Below are positions 6,305-13,927 of a stretch of 13,927 nucleotides of DNA, one piece after another. Position 1 is the first letter of the stretch; every line of letters begins with the position of its first letter. A program made the position numbers and the translations under genes. This DNA is from JBEKLJ01 sp050010255 (lineage in GTDB: Bacteria; Acidobacteriota; Terriglobia; Bryobacterales; Bryobacteraceae): NCBI GenBank assembly GCA_050010255.1, contig JBEKLJ010000085.1, positions 1 through 13,927 on the forward strand. The letters run 5' to 3'. Below the pieces are notes generated by a model. The model was not told the DNA's origin. It was given only the letters and a program-made list of their open reading frames with translations, and made no database searches.

Positions 6305-6382
6305 CGGGCCGTGGCGCAGCCTGGCTAGCGCGCTTGCTTGGGGTGCAAGAGGTCCCGGGTTCAAATCCCGGCGGCCCGACCA
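6305..6382 (+). tRNA. tRNA-Pro (anticodon GGG), CCA encoded
   Basis: A full cloverleaf can be drawn. The acceptor stem is CGGGCCG (6305-6311) with CGGCCCG (6372-6378). The anticodon stem CTTGC/GCAAG encloses loop TTGGGGT (6338-6344), so the anticodon is GGG at 6340-6342. The T arm is CCGGG-TTCAAAT-CCCGG (6355-6371). The discriminator is A6379 and CCA (6380-6382) is encoded in the gene. GGG reads the proline codons CCC and CCU. No terminator with a T-run is obvious downstream. Confidence 0.97.
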
Positions 6383-6733
6383 GCCTTGAGAACAACACAC
6401 TGCCGGCAGCACCCCGTCAGAGATCCCCTCCTGCCGTCGCCTTCGGAGTCCAAAGCGTTCGCAAGCCTCGTTGTGTCTGTGAGTTGCGCTGCTCAGTGCA
6501 TCGGGGGTTGCGATGGTCCTCCGGGGCGATGTGGTCATCGAGAGAGACGATGACGTCGCCCCGGTTCGGCCACACCCAGACCGCCGGCTTCTCGGAAACC
6601 GGCGGGCGGCGGCTGGACCGGCCGGCGAGTCGAAAGCGTGCGGTTTCGGCAACCTGTCGGCGTTCGCGAGAGTTGCGTGGAAACCGCGGATTGCCTAGAA
6701 TAGCCAGGTCCGAATACTCGGCTTGGAAGGCAT
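6383..6733. other. 350-bp stretch without a convincing gene
   Basis: Between tRNA-Pro and the exported protein no reading frame on either strand looks like a real protein. Visible structure: a 10-bp palindrome CTGCCGGCAG shortly after the tRNA, and a hairpin CCGCCGG (6579-6585) with CCGGCGG (6597-6603) and an 11-base loop, neither followed by a T-run. The right end holds the candidate promoter of the exported protein. The rest is unexplained. Confidence 0.6.
6673..6701 (+). promoter_or_regulatory. Candidate promoter of the exported-protein gene
   Basis: TTGCGT (6673-6678) and TAGAAT (6696-6701) are 17 bases apart. The -10 matches five of six consensus positions and the -35 three. Transcription would begin near 6708, giving a short leader that includes GGAAGG just before ATG 6734. 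Confidence 0.45.
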
Positions 6734-7195
6734 ATGCGCAACATGATTCGAGCAGGCGTTTCACTCCTTTTCACGGCGGCTGTGTTTGGCCCGGCCGCCC
6801 TCGCAGAGGCTCCGCGCTATTTGCGCGCGCGCAGCGATCTTCACGTCGCCCACAGGCTGTTGGTTGACGCTACAGAACCGGGAAACGTGGCCCGGTACCT
6901 GAACCGTGCCGCCAGGGAGGTCGAAGCCGCAATTCGTGAGGTGGAGCGGGCCGCGATCGCCGATGGCAGGAATCTCGCGGTTCATCCGCCAGTCGATACC
7001 AGGCTGGAGCGCCGGGCCCGCTTCAGCAGGATCATGGCTCTGCTGAGGAGCGCCCGGGAAGACATCAGCCACGCAGAAGAGAACCCTCGCGCCCGCGGCT
7101 GGCGGAACGCCGCGTTCCGCCACATCGACGACGCGATGGATTCCGTGCGGGTGGCTGCTCGGGAGCTCCGGATCGACCGAGAACTTAGGTACTGA
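6734..7195 (+). CDS. Small exported alpha-helical protein of unknown function
   Basis: The product has 153 residues. The first 24 form a Sec signal peptide: MRNMIR, a hydrophobic core GVSLLFTAAVFGPAA, and an ALA-EA cleavage site after residue 24. The mature part has no cysteine and is rich in charged residues in helical spacing. It has three recognisable stretches: APRYLRARSDLHVAHRLL, then ATEPGNVARYLNRAAREVEAAI running into a HPPVD linker, and SRIMALLRSAREDISHAEENPRARGWRNAAFRHIDDAM. I recall similar small 'YLxAxSDLxxARxLL ... HPPVD ... EENP-ARG ... A--HID-A' exported proteins in acidobacteria and proteobacteria, with no established function. A soluble periplasmic location is likely. GGAAGG precedes ATG 6734 by three bases and the Met at codon 4 by twelve, so either could be used. 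The gene stands alone with its own candidate promoter. Confidence 0.75.
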   Translation: MRNMIRAGVSLLFTAAVFGPAALAEAPRYLRARSDLHVAHRLLVDATEPGNVARYLNRAAREVEAAIREVERAAIADGRNLAVHPPVDTRLERRARFSRIMALLRSAREDISHAEENPRARGWRNAAFRHIDDAMDSVRVAARELRIDRELRY

Positions 7196-7232
7196 GCCCG
7201 TGTCCTGACAGCCGCGGCTGCGGCGTGCTCCA

Positions 7233-7405
7233 GCCCGGATGTTTCACCAGCAATCTGCTGCGGCGCGCGATAGGATTGCATCTGCTGCGTTGCGCTCGGC
7301 CGGCGTCCTCGATCCGTTACGGACCTCCGGGCGCTAGCCGTCGCGCGCCTTGTAGCTGCAGCCCTCTCATCGCGCCTCGCTAAGATCGTGGTGAAACATC
7401 CGGGC
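7233..7405. mobile_element. 173-bp element with perfect 17-bp terminal inverted repeats (MITE/REP-like)
   Basis: GCCCGGATGTTTCACCA at 7233-7249 is the exact reverse complement of 7389-7405. Inside the ends the arms remain imperfectly complementary for about 25 more bases. The interior also has a direct repeat, ATCTGCTGCG, at 7253-7262 and 7280-7289. There is no ORF large enough for a transposase. The 35 bases from 7236 recur at 122-156 with one mismatch, so the family is dispersed. No clear target-site duplication is seen at the flanks. The right end lies inside the glycosyltransferase gene and supplies its stop codon. Size, inverted ends and lack of coding suggest a non-autonomous element or REP/BIME-like repeat; which one cannot be decided from this window. 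Confidence 0.75.
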
Positions 7406-10400
7406 CCGGCAGACCCTTACGGCGATAGACAAGCAAGCGGCAGCCGGCGGCGCCCTCGACGGCAAAGGCCAGATCGTAGCCGGCGCGGCTGCTGGCGGCG
7501 CTGTCACGAAAGCCGGCATAGGGGTCGTAATAGTGCCGGCCCGGGTAGACGGCACCACACCCGACGCATGAGATCAGGTAGTCGGGCGCCGCCGCACCGT
7601 CGAGGGTGGTCCAATACCAGGGTGTAAACCGCATCGCAAGGTGAGATGTTTGCGCCAACAACCCCAGGTAGTCGTGGTTGATCACAAGGCCGTGGACAAG
7701 CACACCAGCCCTGACCGGTTGCCCTGGCGCGAAGTGCCGGCGGGCATCCGCGACGAGCAGGCGAAACGTCCGATCGACACCAAAATCGCGCCTTTCCACC
7801 GGGTGGTTGTCATCGAACCAGTCCGGCGGATTCAGCGGGAAGCGGCTGTCCAGGATTCGCAGGTTGCCAAACCGAATGGGCGGCGCCGGCAGTATCTCGA
7901 AACAGTTGTGCAGAAACAGAACCAGCGAGAGCGCAGCCAGGGTTCCCAGCATGGCCAGCAGCGCTTTCGCCGAGCGGCAGACCGCCGCGGCGCCGTAGAC
8001 CGCGAGTACCGAAACCATGGGCAGCGCGACCGTCAGATAGCGGATTGCCTGGATGCCGCCCGCGAGAACGAGCGCCAGCATCGTACCCCCGCTCAACACG
8101 AGCACCACCCAGGCCTCGCGGCGGAAGGGGCCGGTTTCAAGGGCGCCGCTGTGTCTCAGGCCCGCGACAATGCCGATGGCGGCCACGAGCGAAACCACCA
8201 AGAATGGGCCACAGGAAATCATCGAGAGGAACGCGGACACGACCGGGTATTGGGTCTCCAAGCGGACGGCCCCGCCCCCGGAGTTCATCTGCGCGACACG
8301 GACGACACGTGCCATGTTTGTGCCGAAGCCGTACCAGCTCGCCGCCACCCCGGTCGCCACCGCTGCCAGGAGGCTGAGCCTGCCGGTGCAGGCGAGAACG
8401 GCGCGCGCAGCGCCCCCGCGTCTGGCCACCGCGGCATACGCAACCCACGCCATGTACAGCGCCGGCGGAAGAAGGAGAGGCAGCATCAGAGACTTGGTTA
8501 GGAGCGCGAGCCCGAAGACGAAGCCGAGCACGACGACATTGCGCCAGCGCTCGAGTCCCAGCCGCAGGAGCAGGTCCAGAAACACCACCAGCACAAGCGC
8601 CGACAGCCCTTCGACGTAGAAGCGGTGCGTGACACCAGCCACGACCGGCGCCGTGATCAGAAACAGCGCGGCGAAACCGGCTAGCGCGGGCCGGAACAGG
8701 TTCCGAAGCAGCGAGTAACCAGCCAGGCCCAGCGCCAGGAAGATCAGCACCAGGGAGAGCTTCGAGGCCAGCACGACGTCATTAACGAAGACATTCAGCA
8801 CCGCGGCGGGAATCGAGATCAGCGGCGGCTTGAATCCCAGCGCTCTGACATAGGAATCCACGACCTGGCGCGGCGATGCCGACCTCAGGGCTTCGCTGAT
8901 GCTGTACACACCAGTCATGTAGTGCGCTTCGTCCGAGCTGGGGATGGCTCTTGAGAGCAACTGATACGCGACGAGGCAGGCGGCCAGTGCGAGCAGTAAG
9001 GCGATGAAGGCCTTGAGCGCGACCTGGTCCGCGCGCCGCAGCAGATGGTCGTCAGGCCGCCGTGTCAGGCGCGGCATCGGCAACCAGGCCGGCAGCGCAA
9101 CGAGGTTCAGGAGGAACAACGGCCAGACGGGCGCCGCCATCCGGTCCTGCGAAGTCAAGACCAGAACATGAAGGCCCAGAAAGGCGGCCGGCAGGAGCGT
9201 GAAACCGAGGATCGTGGGATCCATCCGCCAGAGGCCCACCGTAATCAGGATTCCGGTGGCGAGAAACCCGAGGAAGACCAGGACATCGTAGAGCGGCGCC
9301 GCCCGATTAAGTGCGCGGCCGAGAGCCGGCAGCCGTACCGGGCGGGCGAACTGGCGCTCGATGGCAGGAAAGCCGGGCGGCCCCGGCATGATGATCGTTC
9401 CGGAAGCCGTCAGGATTGCCGTCCGGAACCCAGCCGAGTCGCTCTCCCATCCTCCGAGCCCGGAGAGCAGCAGCAGGTTGCGAGCGACGCCGCTCAGATA
9501 CCGCGCGGGCTGGCTCAACATGCACCGGGAGAAGACCGAGATCCCGGATCCCGGACGGGAAGCGGCAGCCGCCGCAATCGCATAATCCCTTCCGTCCCGC
9601 AGCCCGCTGAGGGGCAGACGGCCGCGGTCAAGTGACCGCGCGATGGCTTGCTGGTAGTCCGGCGCCGCGGTCCCCAGAATCGGGTCTTGCGGCGCAATCG
9701 CAGCCTGCCTGACGAGACCGTAGATTACGGAGTCGCGAACCCGGGCCGCCACCTTCGGATTCCTTTGCCAGGGATAGGCGAGCAGGAAAGGAAGGAGAGT
9801 AACCAGGGCGGCATACGGCGCCAGTCTGCGCGCACACATGAAGCCGCGGGCGCCCCGGGCCTTCAGTTCCCGGGTTGACGCCAACAAGAACACGGCGCCG
9901 GCAACCGGAGCCATGAACAGGAACGAGGAGCGGTGATAGTAGGCCAAGGTGAGAGCGCCGGCCAGCGCCAGCGCGCGCGCGAACATCCGCCCGCGCGGAA
10001 CCACAAGAAGGTTCACCAGCAGCGCGAGAAAGAAAAAGCTGGCCGCCTCAGTCAGCACCGCGTGTTCGTATGCGATCAGCGTCGGATAGGCGCCGAGCAG
10101 GAGAACAGCGATCGCCGCCGCACGCGGCCGGCCCAGCCGCCTCAGGGCGTCGCCGAGCAACCAGATGCCGGCGAATCCCAGGGCGCCCTGAAGGGCAGCG
10201 ACGGCCAACGGCTGTTTTCCGAAGACCGCAAAGGCGAGCTTCAGAAGGCCCGGATAGATTGGCCCGCGCAAGAAATCCCACTCCGCGGGAAACCGTCCCG
10301 TGCCGAGCACATCGGCCAGTTTCAAGTACCAGTGCCCGTCGTAGGTGATCAGAATCGGCAGGCCGGCGATGTGGACCAGGTAGATGAGGCCCACGGCGCA

Positions 10401-10484
10401 CAACGATGCCACCCACAATGGATCCGCGACCCGCATTTCCAGGTCGCGCCCCCGCCATCGCAGCTTCAAACCGGGGACCGGCAT
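7380..10484 (-). CDS. Membrane GT-C glycosyltransferase, apparently two ArnT/PMT-like units fused
   Basis: From ATG 10484 the product has 1034 residues and very many hydrophobic helices. Unit 1 (about 20-475) begins with a helix and ITYDGHWYLKLAD (D49), the acidic first loop of the GT39/83-like fold, then FLRGPIYPGLLKL and ...AYEHAVLTEAASFFFLALL (E140, E146). Unit 2 (about 490-860) repeats the plan: a helix, then IPSSDEAHYMTGVYS (D518, E519), KPPLISIPAAVLN, a VTHRFYVEGLSALVLV helix (E625), and LALLTKSLMLPLLLPP (659-673). A periplasmic tail (about 865-1025) follows. Such enzymes move sugars from polyprenyl-phosphate donors to lipids, glycans or proteins outside the membrane; acceptor unknown. 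The ORF is open to ATG 10565, but that part overlaps the signal-peptidase remnant; ATG 10436 is another option. The last residues (PDVSPRS) and stop lie in the inverted-repeat element. Confidence 0.8.
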   Translation of the reverse strand: MPVPGLKLRWRGRDLEMRVADPLWVASLCAVGLIYLVHIAGLPILITYDGHWYLKLADVLGTGRFPAEWDFLRGPIYPGLLKLAFAVFGKQPLAVAALQGALGFAGIWLLGDALRRLGRPRAAAIAVLLLGAYPTLIAYEHAVLTEAASFFFLALLVNLLVVPRGRMFARALALAGALTLAYYHRSSFLFMAPVAGAVFLLASTRELKARGARGFMCARRLAPYAALVTLLPFLLAYPWQRNPKVAARVRDSVIYGLVRQAAIAPQDPILGTAAPDYQQAIARSLDRGRLPLSGLRDGRDYAIAAAAASRPGSGISVFSRCMLSQPARYLSGVARNLLLLSGLGGWESDSAGFRTAILTASGTIIMPGPPGFPAIERQFARPVRLPALGRALNRAAPLYDVLVFLGFLATGILITVGLWRMDPTILGFTLLPAAFLGLHVLVLTSQDRMAAPVWPLFLLNLVALPAWLPMPRLTRRPDDHLLRRADQVALKAFIALLLALAACLVAYQLLSRAIPSSDEAHYMTGVYSISEALRSASPRQVVDSYVRALGFKPPLISIPAAVLNVFVNDVVLASKLSLVLIFLALGLAGYSLLRNLFRPALAGFAALFLITAPVVAGVTHRFYVEGLSALVLVVFLDLLLRLGLERWRNVVVLGFVFGLALLTKSLMLPLLLPPALYMAWVAYAAVARRGGAARAVLACTGRLSLLAAVATGVAASWYGFGTNMARVVRVAQMNSGGGAVRLETQYPVVSAFLSMISCGPFLVVSLVAAIGIVAGLRHSGALETGPFRREAWVVLVLSGGTMLALVLAGGIQAIRYLTVALPMVSVLAVYGAAAVCRSAKALLAMLGTLAALSLVLFLHNCFEILPAPPIRFGNLRILDSRFPLNPPDWFDDNHPVERRDFGVDRTFRLLVADARRHFAPGQPVRAGVLVHGLVINHDYLGLLAQTSHLAMRFTPWYWTTLDGAAAPDYLISCVGCGAVYPGRHYYDPYAGFRDSAASSRAGYDLAFAVEGAAGCRLLVYRRKGLPGPDVSPRS

Positions 10485-10537
10485 GGGTGGAAGCGGCCGA
10501 ATAGGCCAAACACGGGCACAGCATAGCACAGGCGTCG

Positions 10538-10780
10538 TCAGAGCAACTTGAAGAACCGCTCCCACCGTATTCGGCGAGGCCGGGCAAACGCTTCATTCAC
10601 GAGCCGTTCGGTTGGCCGATCCTCTGAGCCATAGATCAGAAGGGGCTTGCCAAGAATATCGTCAGAGCCGACAAACCCCCAGTGCCGGCCGTCCAACGAC
10701 ATGTCCCGGTTGTCGCCCAGAACGAAGTATTTTCCCTCGGGGATGACAACCTCGCTGTTCACCACGTGCTTCTCGATCAT
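10538..10780 (-). pseudogene. C-terminal remnant of type I signal peptidase (S26)
   Basis: The stretch reads EKHVVNSEVVIPEGKYFVLG, then DNRDMSLDGRHWGFV and DILGKPLLIY, ending IRWERFFKLL. The GDNRDxSxDxRxWGFV core is the conserved box E of LepB, and the KHVVN-EVVIPEGKYFVLGD lead and RWERFFKLL tail match what I recall of acidobacterial LepB. The N-terminal membrane anchor, the catalytic Ser box and the Lys box are absent: the frame is open upstream to 11056 but does not look like LepB there, and from 10944 it runs against the patatin gene. An 80-residue product from ATG 10780 could be made but cannot be a working protease. The stop is TGA at 10538. It probably marks a deletion or rearrangement between the patatin and glycosyltransferase genes. 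Confidence 0.75.
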
Positions 10781-10943
10781 CTCCCGGGCCGCGTCTGCGC
10801 GCGATCCAGCGATGGTGTCCGATTCTCGCTTGACGCTTCCCGCGAGGTACACACTGACCGTGGCGCCAGAGTCGCATTGTGGCTGTTCCCCACCCGGCTG
10901 CCCAGACCGCAGCTTTGGGCACCGGAACGTAGCCAAATTGAAC

Positions 10944-13927
10944 CTACGGACTTTTCGCGGGCCGTTTCTTGCTGTCGTCGATGAGGCCGTCGAAGAACTC
11001 TTGAAACAGCTTGCTGTAGCCGCGTTTCGCGATCTCCCACGTTTGCTGGACCTCATGGCTGGCCGCCCAGTCGCCGAACGTGCTCATCCAGCCTGCGTAG
11101 CCGGGGCTGAACCGTATCTCCTTGCTGTAGAAATCGAGGTCGAAGTAGACGTCCTCCATCAACTGGATCGCGTCCAGGCAGAAGTAGAACGCTTTCCGGT
11201 CGACATCAGGGTCAGTTGGCTTGAGCACCTTATGGGGCTTTCTAAAGAACTGGCAGCCGATAAACTCTAGATCCTTGTCCTCGGCCAGACGCTTCATCAA
11301 GCTGTTGTATCGCTCGGTGTAGTTGCCGGTCTTCTCTTCGCCGGGGACCGGATGCCATTTACGGTACAGATCCTGAAACAGATCCAGGAGGCGGTCATTC
11401 GCTGTGCCGTCGCTAAGACGCTCCTTGATGCGCTCGAACGTGGTCTCCACTACGTGCTGGCCCAGCCTTCGGTAGCTCTCAAACTGCGACTCGCCGAAGA
11501 ACTGGTCGCTGGTCGGCTCGTGGGGAAATCCTCCGTGGCCGGCCTGATACTGCTGTATGTCTTCCGGTTCGTCGCCGGTCAGAGAGGCTTTGAAGTAAAC
11601 CAGCCAGCCCCGCATGCGCCCGTCCCTTACCTCGTCTGGATCAGCCTCTGAGCACATCGGCTCGGGCTTGGCGGCGTCCTGTTCTGGGTAGCGAATCGTT
11701 CCCACAACGCAATGGCCGCCGCTGTACGGCTTGTCCTTGGCAGGGCGCAGCGAATCGGGGTTGATGGTAATCTCTACTCCGAAATCGGCGCGGCATTTGC
11801 GAATCGCCCCGCCGAGCGCTGCGAAAGTGTAATGTGGATCCTCTTCCGCGTCGCCCACGATGATGTAACGGCAGCGGCGCCGCACGAGTTCATAGAGCCC
11901 CAGGTTTTCGAAGTGCCCTCCGTCGGAAAGATTCAGGTAGGCGCTGCGGCTATCGCTCTGGGCGAACAGTTCCGCCAGCAGGCTCCACAGCGCAACCCGG
12001 GGTCCAGGCCGGGCCCTCTTCCTGGCCCGCCGTGGATTTCCCACCCAGCAGCCCAGCCTCACGTTGAAGACCGTCAAGAGGAACGCCAGCGGGGTCGAGG
12101 TGTGATAGCCCGCGTTGGGATTGACAGCCGCGCCCGAGATCGCCATCGCGGTTCCCAGTGCCGGGCCCTCGGGCATCATGAATCCGTCGGTGTCGGAATA
12201 GCCGTGCGCACTCAGGTCGCCGCAACGCCGCTCGTACAACTGCTTGTCCAGCTCAGAATGTGCCGGTTCGAAGCCGCAGACTCTCGGCGTAAACACGAAC
12301 GACGCCGCCTTGCGCTCGGCCGTGGCCAATTCCGACCCCGTGTTCAGGTTCAGTGCGCAGTTCACTATCGGGTAGGGGCCGTTGTAGGGCCGCTGCTTTG
12401 CTGGTGTATGCGGTGCTGCTCTATCCGATGCCGCTGCGTCCGGCGGTGCTGGATCGGCGCGTAACGCGGCGATCTTGAAATCGTCGTTGGGATCGAATCC
12501 CGTTAACAGGTCTGGCTTTCTGTTCTCGGCGCGGCCCGCTCCGAGGTAACAGCGCACCAAGCGGTTCTTGTAGAAGTGATGCATGGAGAACTCATTGATG
12601 TTTACTCGTAATGAGAGCAGGAACGCTGCCAGAAAGCCTGCCAGGGACAGCACGCAAGTGGCCTGGAAAGGCGTCTCGCCAATCCACGCGAGGACCGTCT
12701 GAAATATGGAGGCCGCGGAGCTGGGCGTCGTCTTTGGGGCGGAAGTCACGGGCTTCGCTACGTCGATGACGTACCAGTAGTGGTCGCGCACCGGTTCCAG
12801 CCATTCGAGCCAGCCCGACATTTGCGCCGCGCCGGCGGTCTTGGCCTTCGTCTGAATGTCGGCTTGGGGGTTCTGCCGCTGCTCTGGTGGCACTACCGCG
12901 CGGACCGCCATATGCGCGCCGAATGACACCAGTAGCAGGCTGAGCGCCATGAAAATCGGCGGCGCGACCGTCGCGATCCTCTCGAGCGTCGGGGAAGTAT
13001 TACGCGCTCCGGCCGCCGCTCCTATGGTCCTGCTGCTCTTCCCGGTGAAGTAGCTGGCAGCGCCCGCGGTGACCCACGCAACCAGGGCCGCAACGCCGGC
13101 GGGCAATTTCCACAGAGCTAGCTCCGTCAGCCAAAGAGGTCCGTAGACGCTCAACGCTAGAAGCCCGACCCAGACGCTCGCGATGATCGCCAGCATGGAA
13201 CCAAACTGCGCCAACCACTCCCGGGCCGTGTCCGGAAAATCGGCTCCCATCAATCCAATCTGCAGCGACACACCGCCGATCCAGATCAGGACCACTAGGC
13301 CAGGCCCGAACGTAATTGGGATCCACGGCGTCGCTGCCATCGCCATGCCCTGCAACCAGCCCCACAGCAGAATCATGCAACCGCCCGTCACGGCCGCGCA
13401 AAGCAACGGGATCACCAACAAAAGGAACACAAACAGAACACCCCACCGTCCACCCTTGTGACGGTTCCAGAAGCAAAAACAGAAACCACCCAACAACTGG
13501 AGCCCGAGGAACAGCGCGAAGAAGATGCCGAATGTTGTCGGGAACCCGCCATGTTGGAACCGACCCGTGCCTACAATGCATGCCCCGAGCATGCTGAGGG
13601 TGACCGCAGACCACGACGCCCCCTTGCGACCCAGTGCAGGCACTCGACGCCACAGCCAGCGAGCCACTCGACCTATCCACACAAACAGCTCCCGCCGTAG
13701 CGGCATCAGTGTCTTGTCTGTGCCGTTCGCTTTGGGCTCTGCCAGCACTATCCGCCGCAGGCGCAATCCGATCACCGCGACCGCGATACCGATAGCCGGC
13801 ACCCATGACCACCATAGCCACCGCAAAGGGCCGTGTTGTCCGCCGAAACGTAGTTGCGCCATGCCCAGTGCACGGGTGAACAACATGACGGACGCCAGGA
13901 ACGGAATCAGGATGAGCAGATTCAGCC
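10944..13927 (-). CDS. Large membrane patatin-like phospholipase, C-terminal part (5' end outside window)
   Basis: The frame is open from the right edge (LNLLILIPFLASV continues upstream of the first visible Met at 13886) to TAG at 10944, at least 993 residues. Residues from that Met: about eight to ten membrane helices between 29 and 427, a basic/Pro linker, then a patatin half: IVNCALNLNTGSELATAERKAASFVFTP (507-534), GTAMAISGAAVNPNAGYHTS (578-597), FNVRLGCWVGNPRR (607-620) and LSDGGHFENLGLYELVRRRC (653-672), where D655 in DGG is the catalytic aspartate. In this family the oxyanion GGGxR and nucleophile GxSGG motifs come earlier, before the membrane block, so they should lie just beyond the edge. 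Patatins hydrolyse acyl esters of lipids; here the action would be at a membrane. The tail after 740 is charged and unassigned. Confidence 0.88.
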   Translation of the reverse strand, partial: LNLLILIPFLASVMLFTRALGMAQLRFGGQHGPLRWLWWSWVPAIGIAVAVIGLRLRRIVLAEPKANGTDKTLMPLRRELFVWIGRVARWLWRRVPALGRKGASWSAVTLSMLGACIVGTGRFQHGGFPTTFGIFFALFLGLQLLGGFCFCFWNRHKGGRWGVLFVFLLLVIPLLCAAVTGGCMILLWGWLQGMAMAATPWIPITFGPGLVVLIWIGGVSLQIGLMGADFPDTAREWLAQFGSMLAIIASVWVGLLALSVYGPLWLTELALWKLPAGVAALVAWVTAGAASYFTGKSSRTIGAAAGARNTSPTLERIATVAPPIFMALSLLLVSFGAHMAVRAVVPPEQRQNPQADIQTKAKTAGAAQMSGWLEWLEPVRDHYWYVIDVAKPVTSAPKTTPSSAASIFQTVLAWIGETPFQATCVLSLAGFLAAFLLSLRVNINEFSMHHFYKNRLVRCYLGAGRAENRKPDLLTGFDPNDDFKIAALRADPAPPDAAASDRAAPHTPAKQRPYNGPYPIVNCALNLNTGSELATAERKAASFVFTPRVCGFEPAHSELDKQLYERRCGDLSAHGYSDTDGFMMPEGPALGTAMAISGAAVNPNAGYHTSTPLAFLLTVFNVRLGCWVGNPRRARKRARPGPRVALWSLLAELFAQSDSRSAYLNLSDGGHFENLGLYELVRRRCRYIIVGDAEEDPHYTFAALGGAIRKCRADFGVEITINPDSLRPAKDKPYSGGHCVVGTIRYPEQDAAKPEPMCSEADPDEVRDGRMRGWLVYFKASLTGDEPEDIQQYQAGHGGFPHEPTSDQFFGESQFESYRRLGQHVVETTFERIKERLSDGTANDRLLDLFQDLYRKWHPVPGEEKTGNYTERYNSLMKRLAEDKDLEFIGCQFFRKPHKVLKPTDPDVDRKAFYFCLDAIQLMEDVYFDLDFYSKEIRFSPGYAGWMSTFGDWAASHEVQQTWEIAKRGYSKLFQEFFDGLIDDSKKRPAKSP

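Noticed and set aside
6054..6652. Two minus-strand frames containing GPPGFEPGTSC and GRRDLNPGPLAPQA
   Set aside because: These peptides are translations of the antisense strand of tRNA-Pro, a well-known source of false gene calls.
6417..6764. Minus-strand frame with RGDVIVSLDDHIAPEDH between tRNA-Pro and the exported protein
   Set aside because: The phrase looks protein-like, but the rest is low-complexity, it overlaps the exported-protein start and I recognise no family.

Overview
The window is high-GC bacterial chromosome. Gene content and repeats point to an acidobacterium of the Solibacter/Bryobacterales type. The clues are a HipA-like kinase of the 'MRGGAQSHLVE...DKWVGNADGRQ' type, a large membrane patatin, a PAS kinase with a Cys-rich PAS domain, a lysine-rich histone-like protein, an acidobacterial-style signal peptidase tail, and palindromic intergenic repeats. 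The taxonomic call is inference from remembered family patterns; no database was searched. All proteins are on the minus strand except a 67-residue protein and a 153-residue exported protein. The one RNA gene, tRNA-Pro(GGG), is on the plus strand.

Left block (190-2500, minus): a HipA-like kinase, a fold-type IV PLP aminotransferase and a double zinc-ribbon protein follow one another with gaps of 41 and 68 bp and could be one transcript. To their right is a 250-bp divergent spacer that carries a REP-like palindrome. It is followed by a short plus-strand protein, which converges on a lysine-rich histone-like gene across a clear GC hairpin.

Second block (3000-6047, minus): a cysteine-rich PAS/ATPase kinase-like protein overlaps by four bases (GTGA) a CpaE/TadZ-like protein (receiver plus degenerate MinD-type ATPase). 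The two are almost certainly translationally coupled. Downstream, with its own promoter and a strong ribosome binding site, is the histone-like gene (acidic N-terminus, six VKPP nonapeptides, Lys/Ala tail).

Middle (6305-7405): tRNA-Pro, then a 350-bp stretch with no convincing gene, then the small exported alpha-helical protein. Next comes a 173-bp element bounded by perfect 17-bp terminal inverted repeats. A one-mismatch 35-bp copy of its left end lies at 122-156. The right end of the 173-bp element forms the last codons and stop codon of the neighbouring glycosyltransferase gene.

Right block (7380-13927, minus): a 1034-residue membrane protein that looks like two GT-C (ArnT/PMT-like) glycosyltransferase units fused in tandem; a C-terminal remnant of type I signal peptidase without its catalytic part; and the C-terminal ~990 residues of a large membrane patatin-like phospholipase whose N-terminal nucleophile region lies beyond the right edge.

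No CRISPR array, prophage or complete insertion sequence was seen. The features most likely to be undescribed are the terminal-inverted-repeat element that supplies a stop codon, the tandem GT-C fusion, and the coupled Cys-PAS kinase/CpaE pair in which both proteins have atypical active sites.
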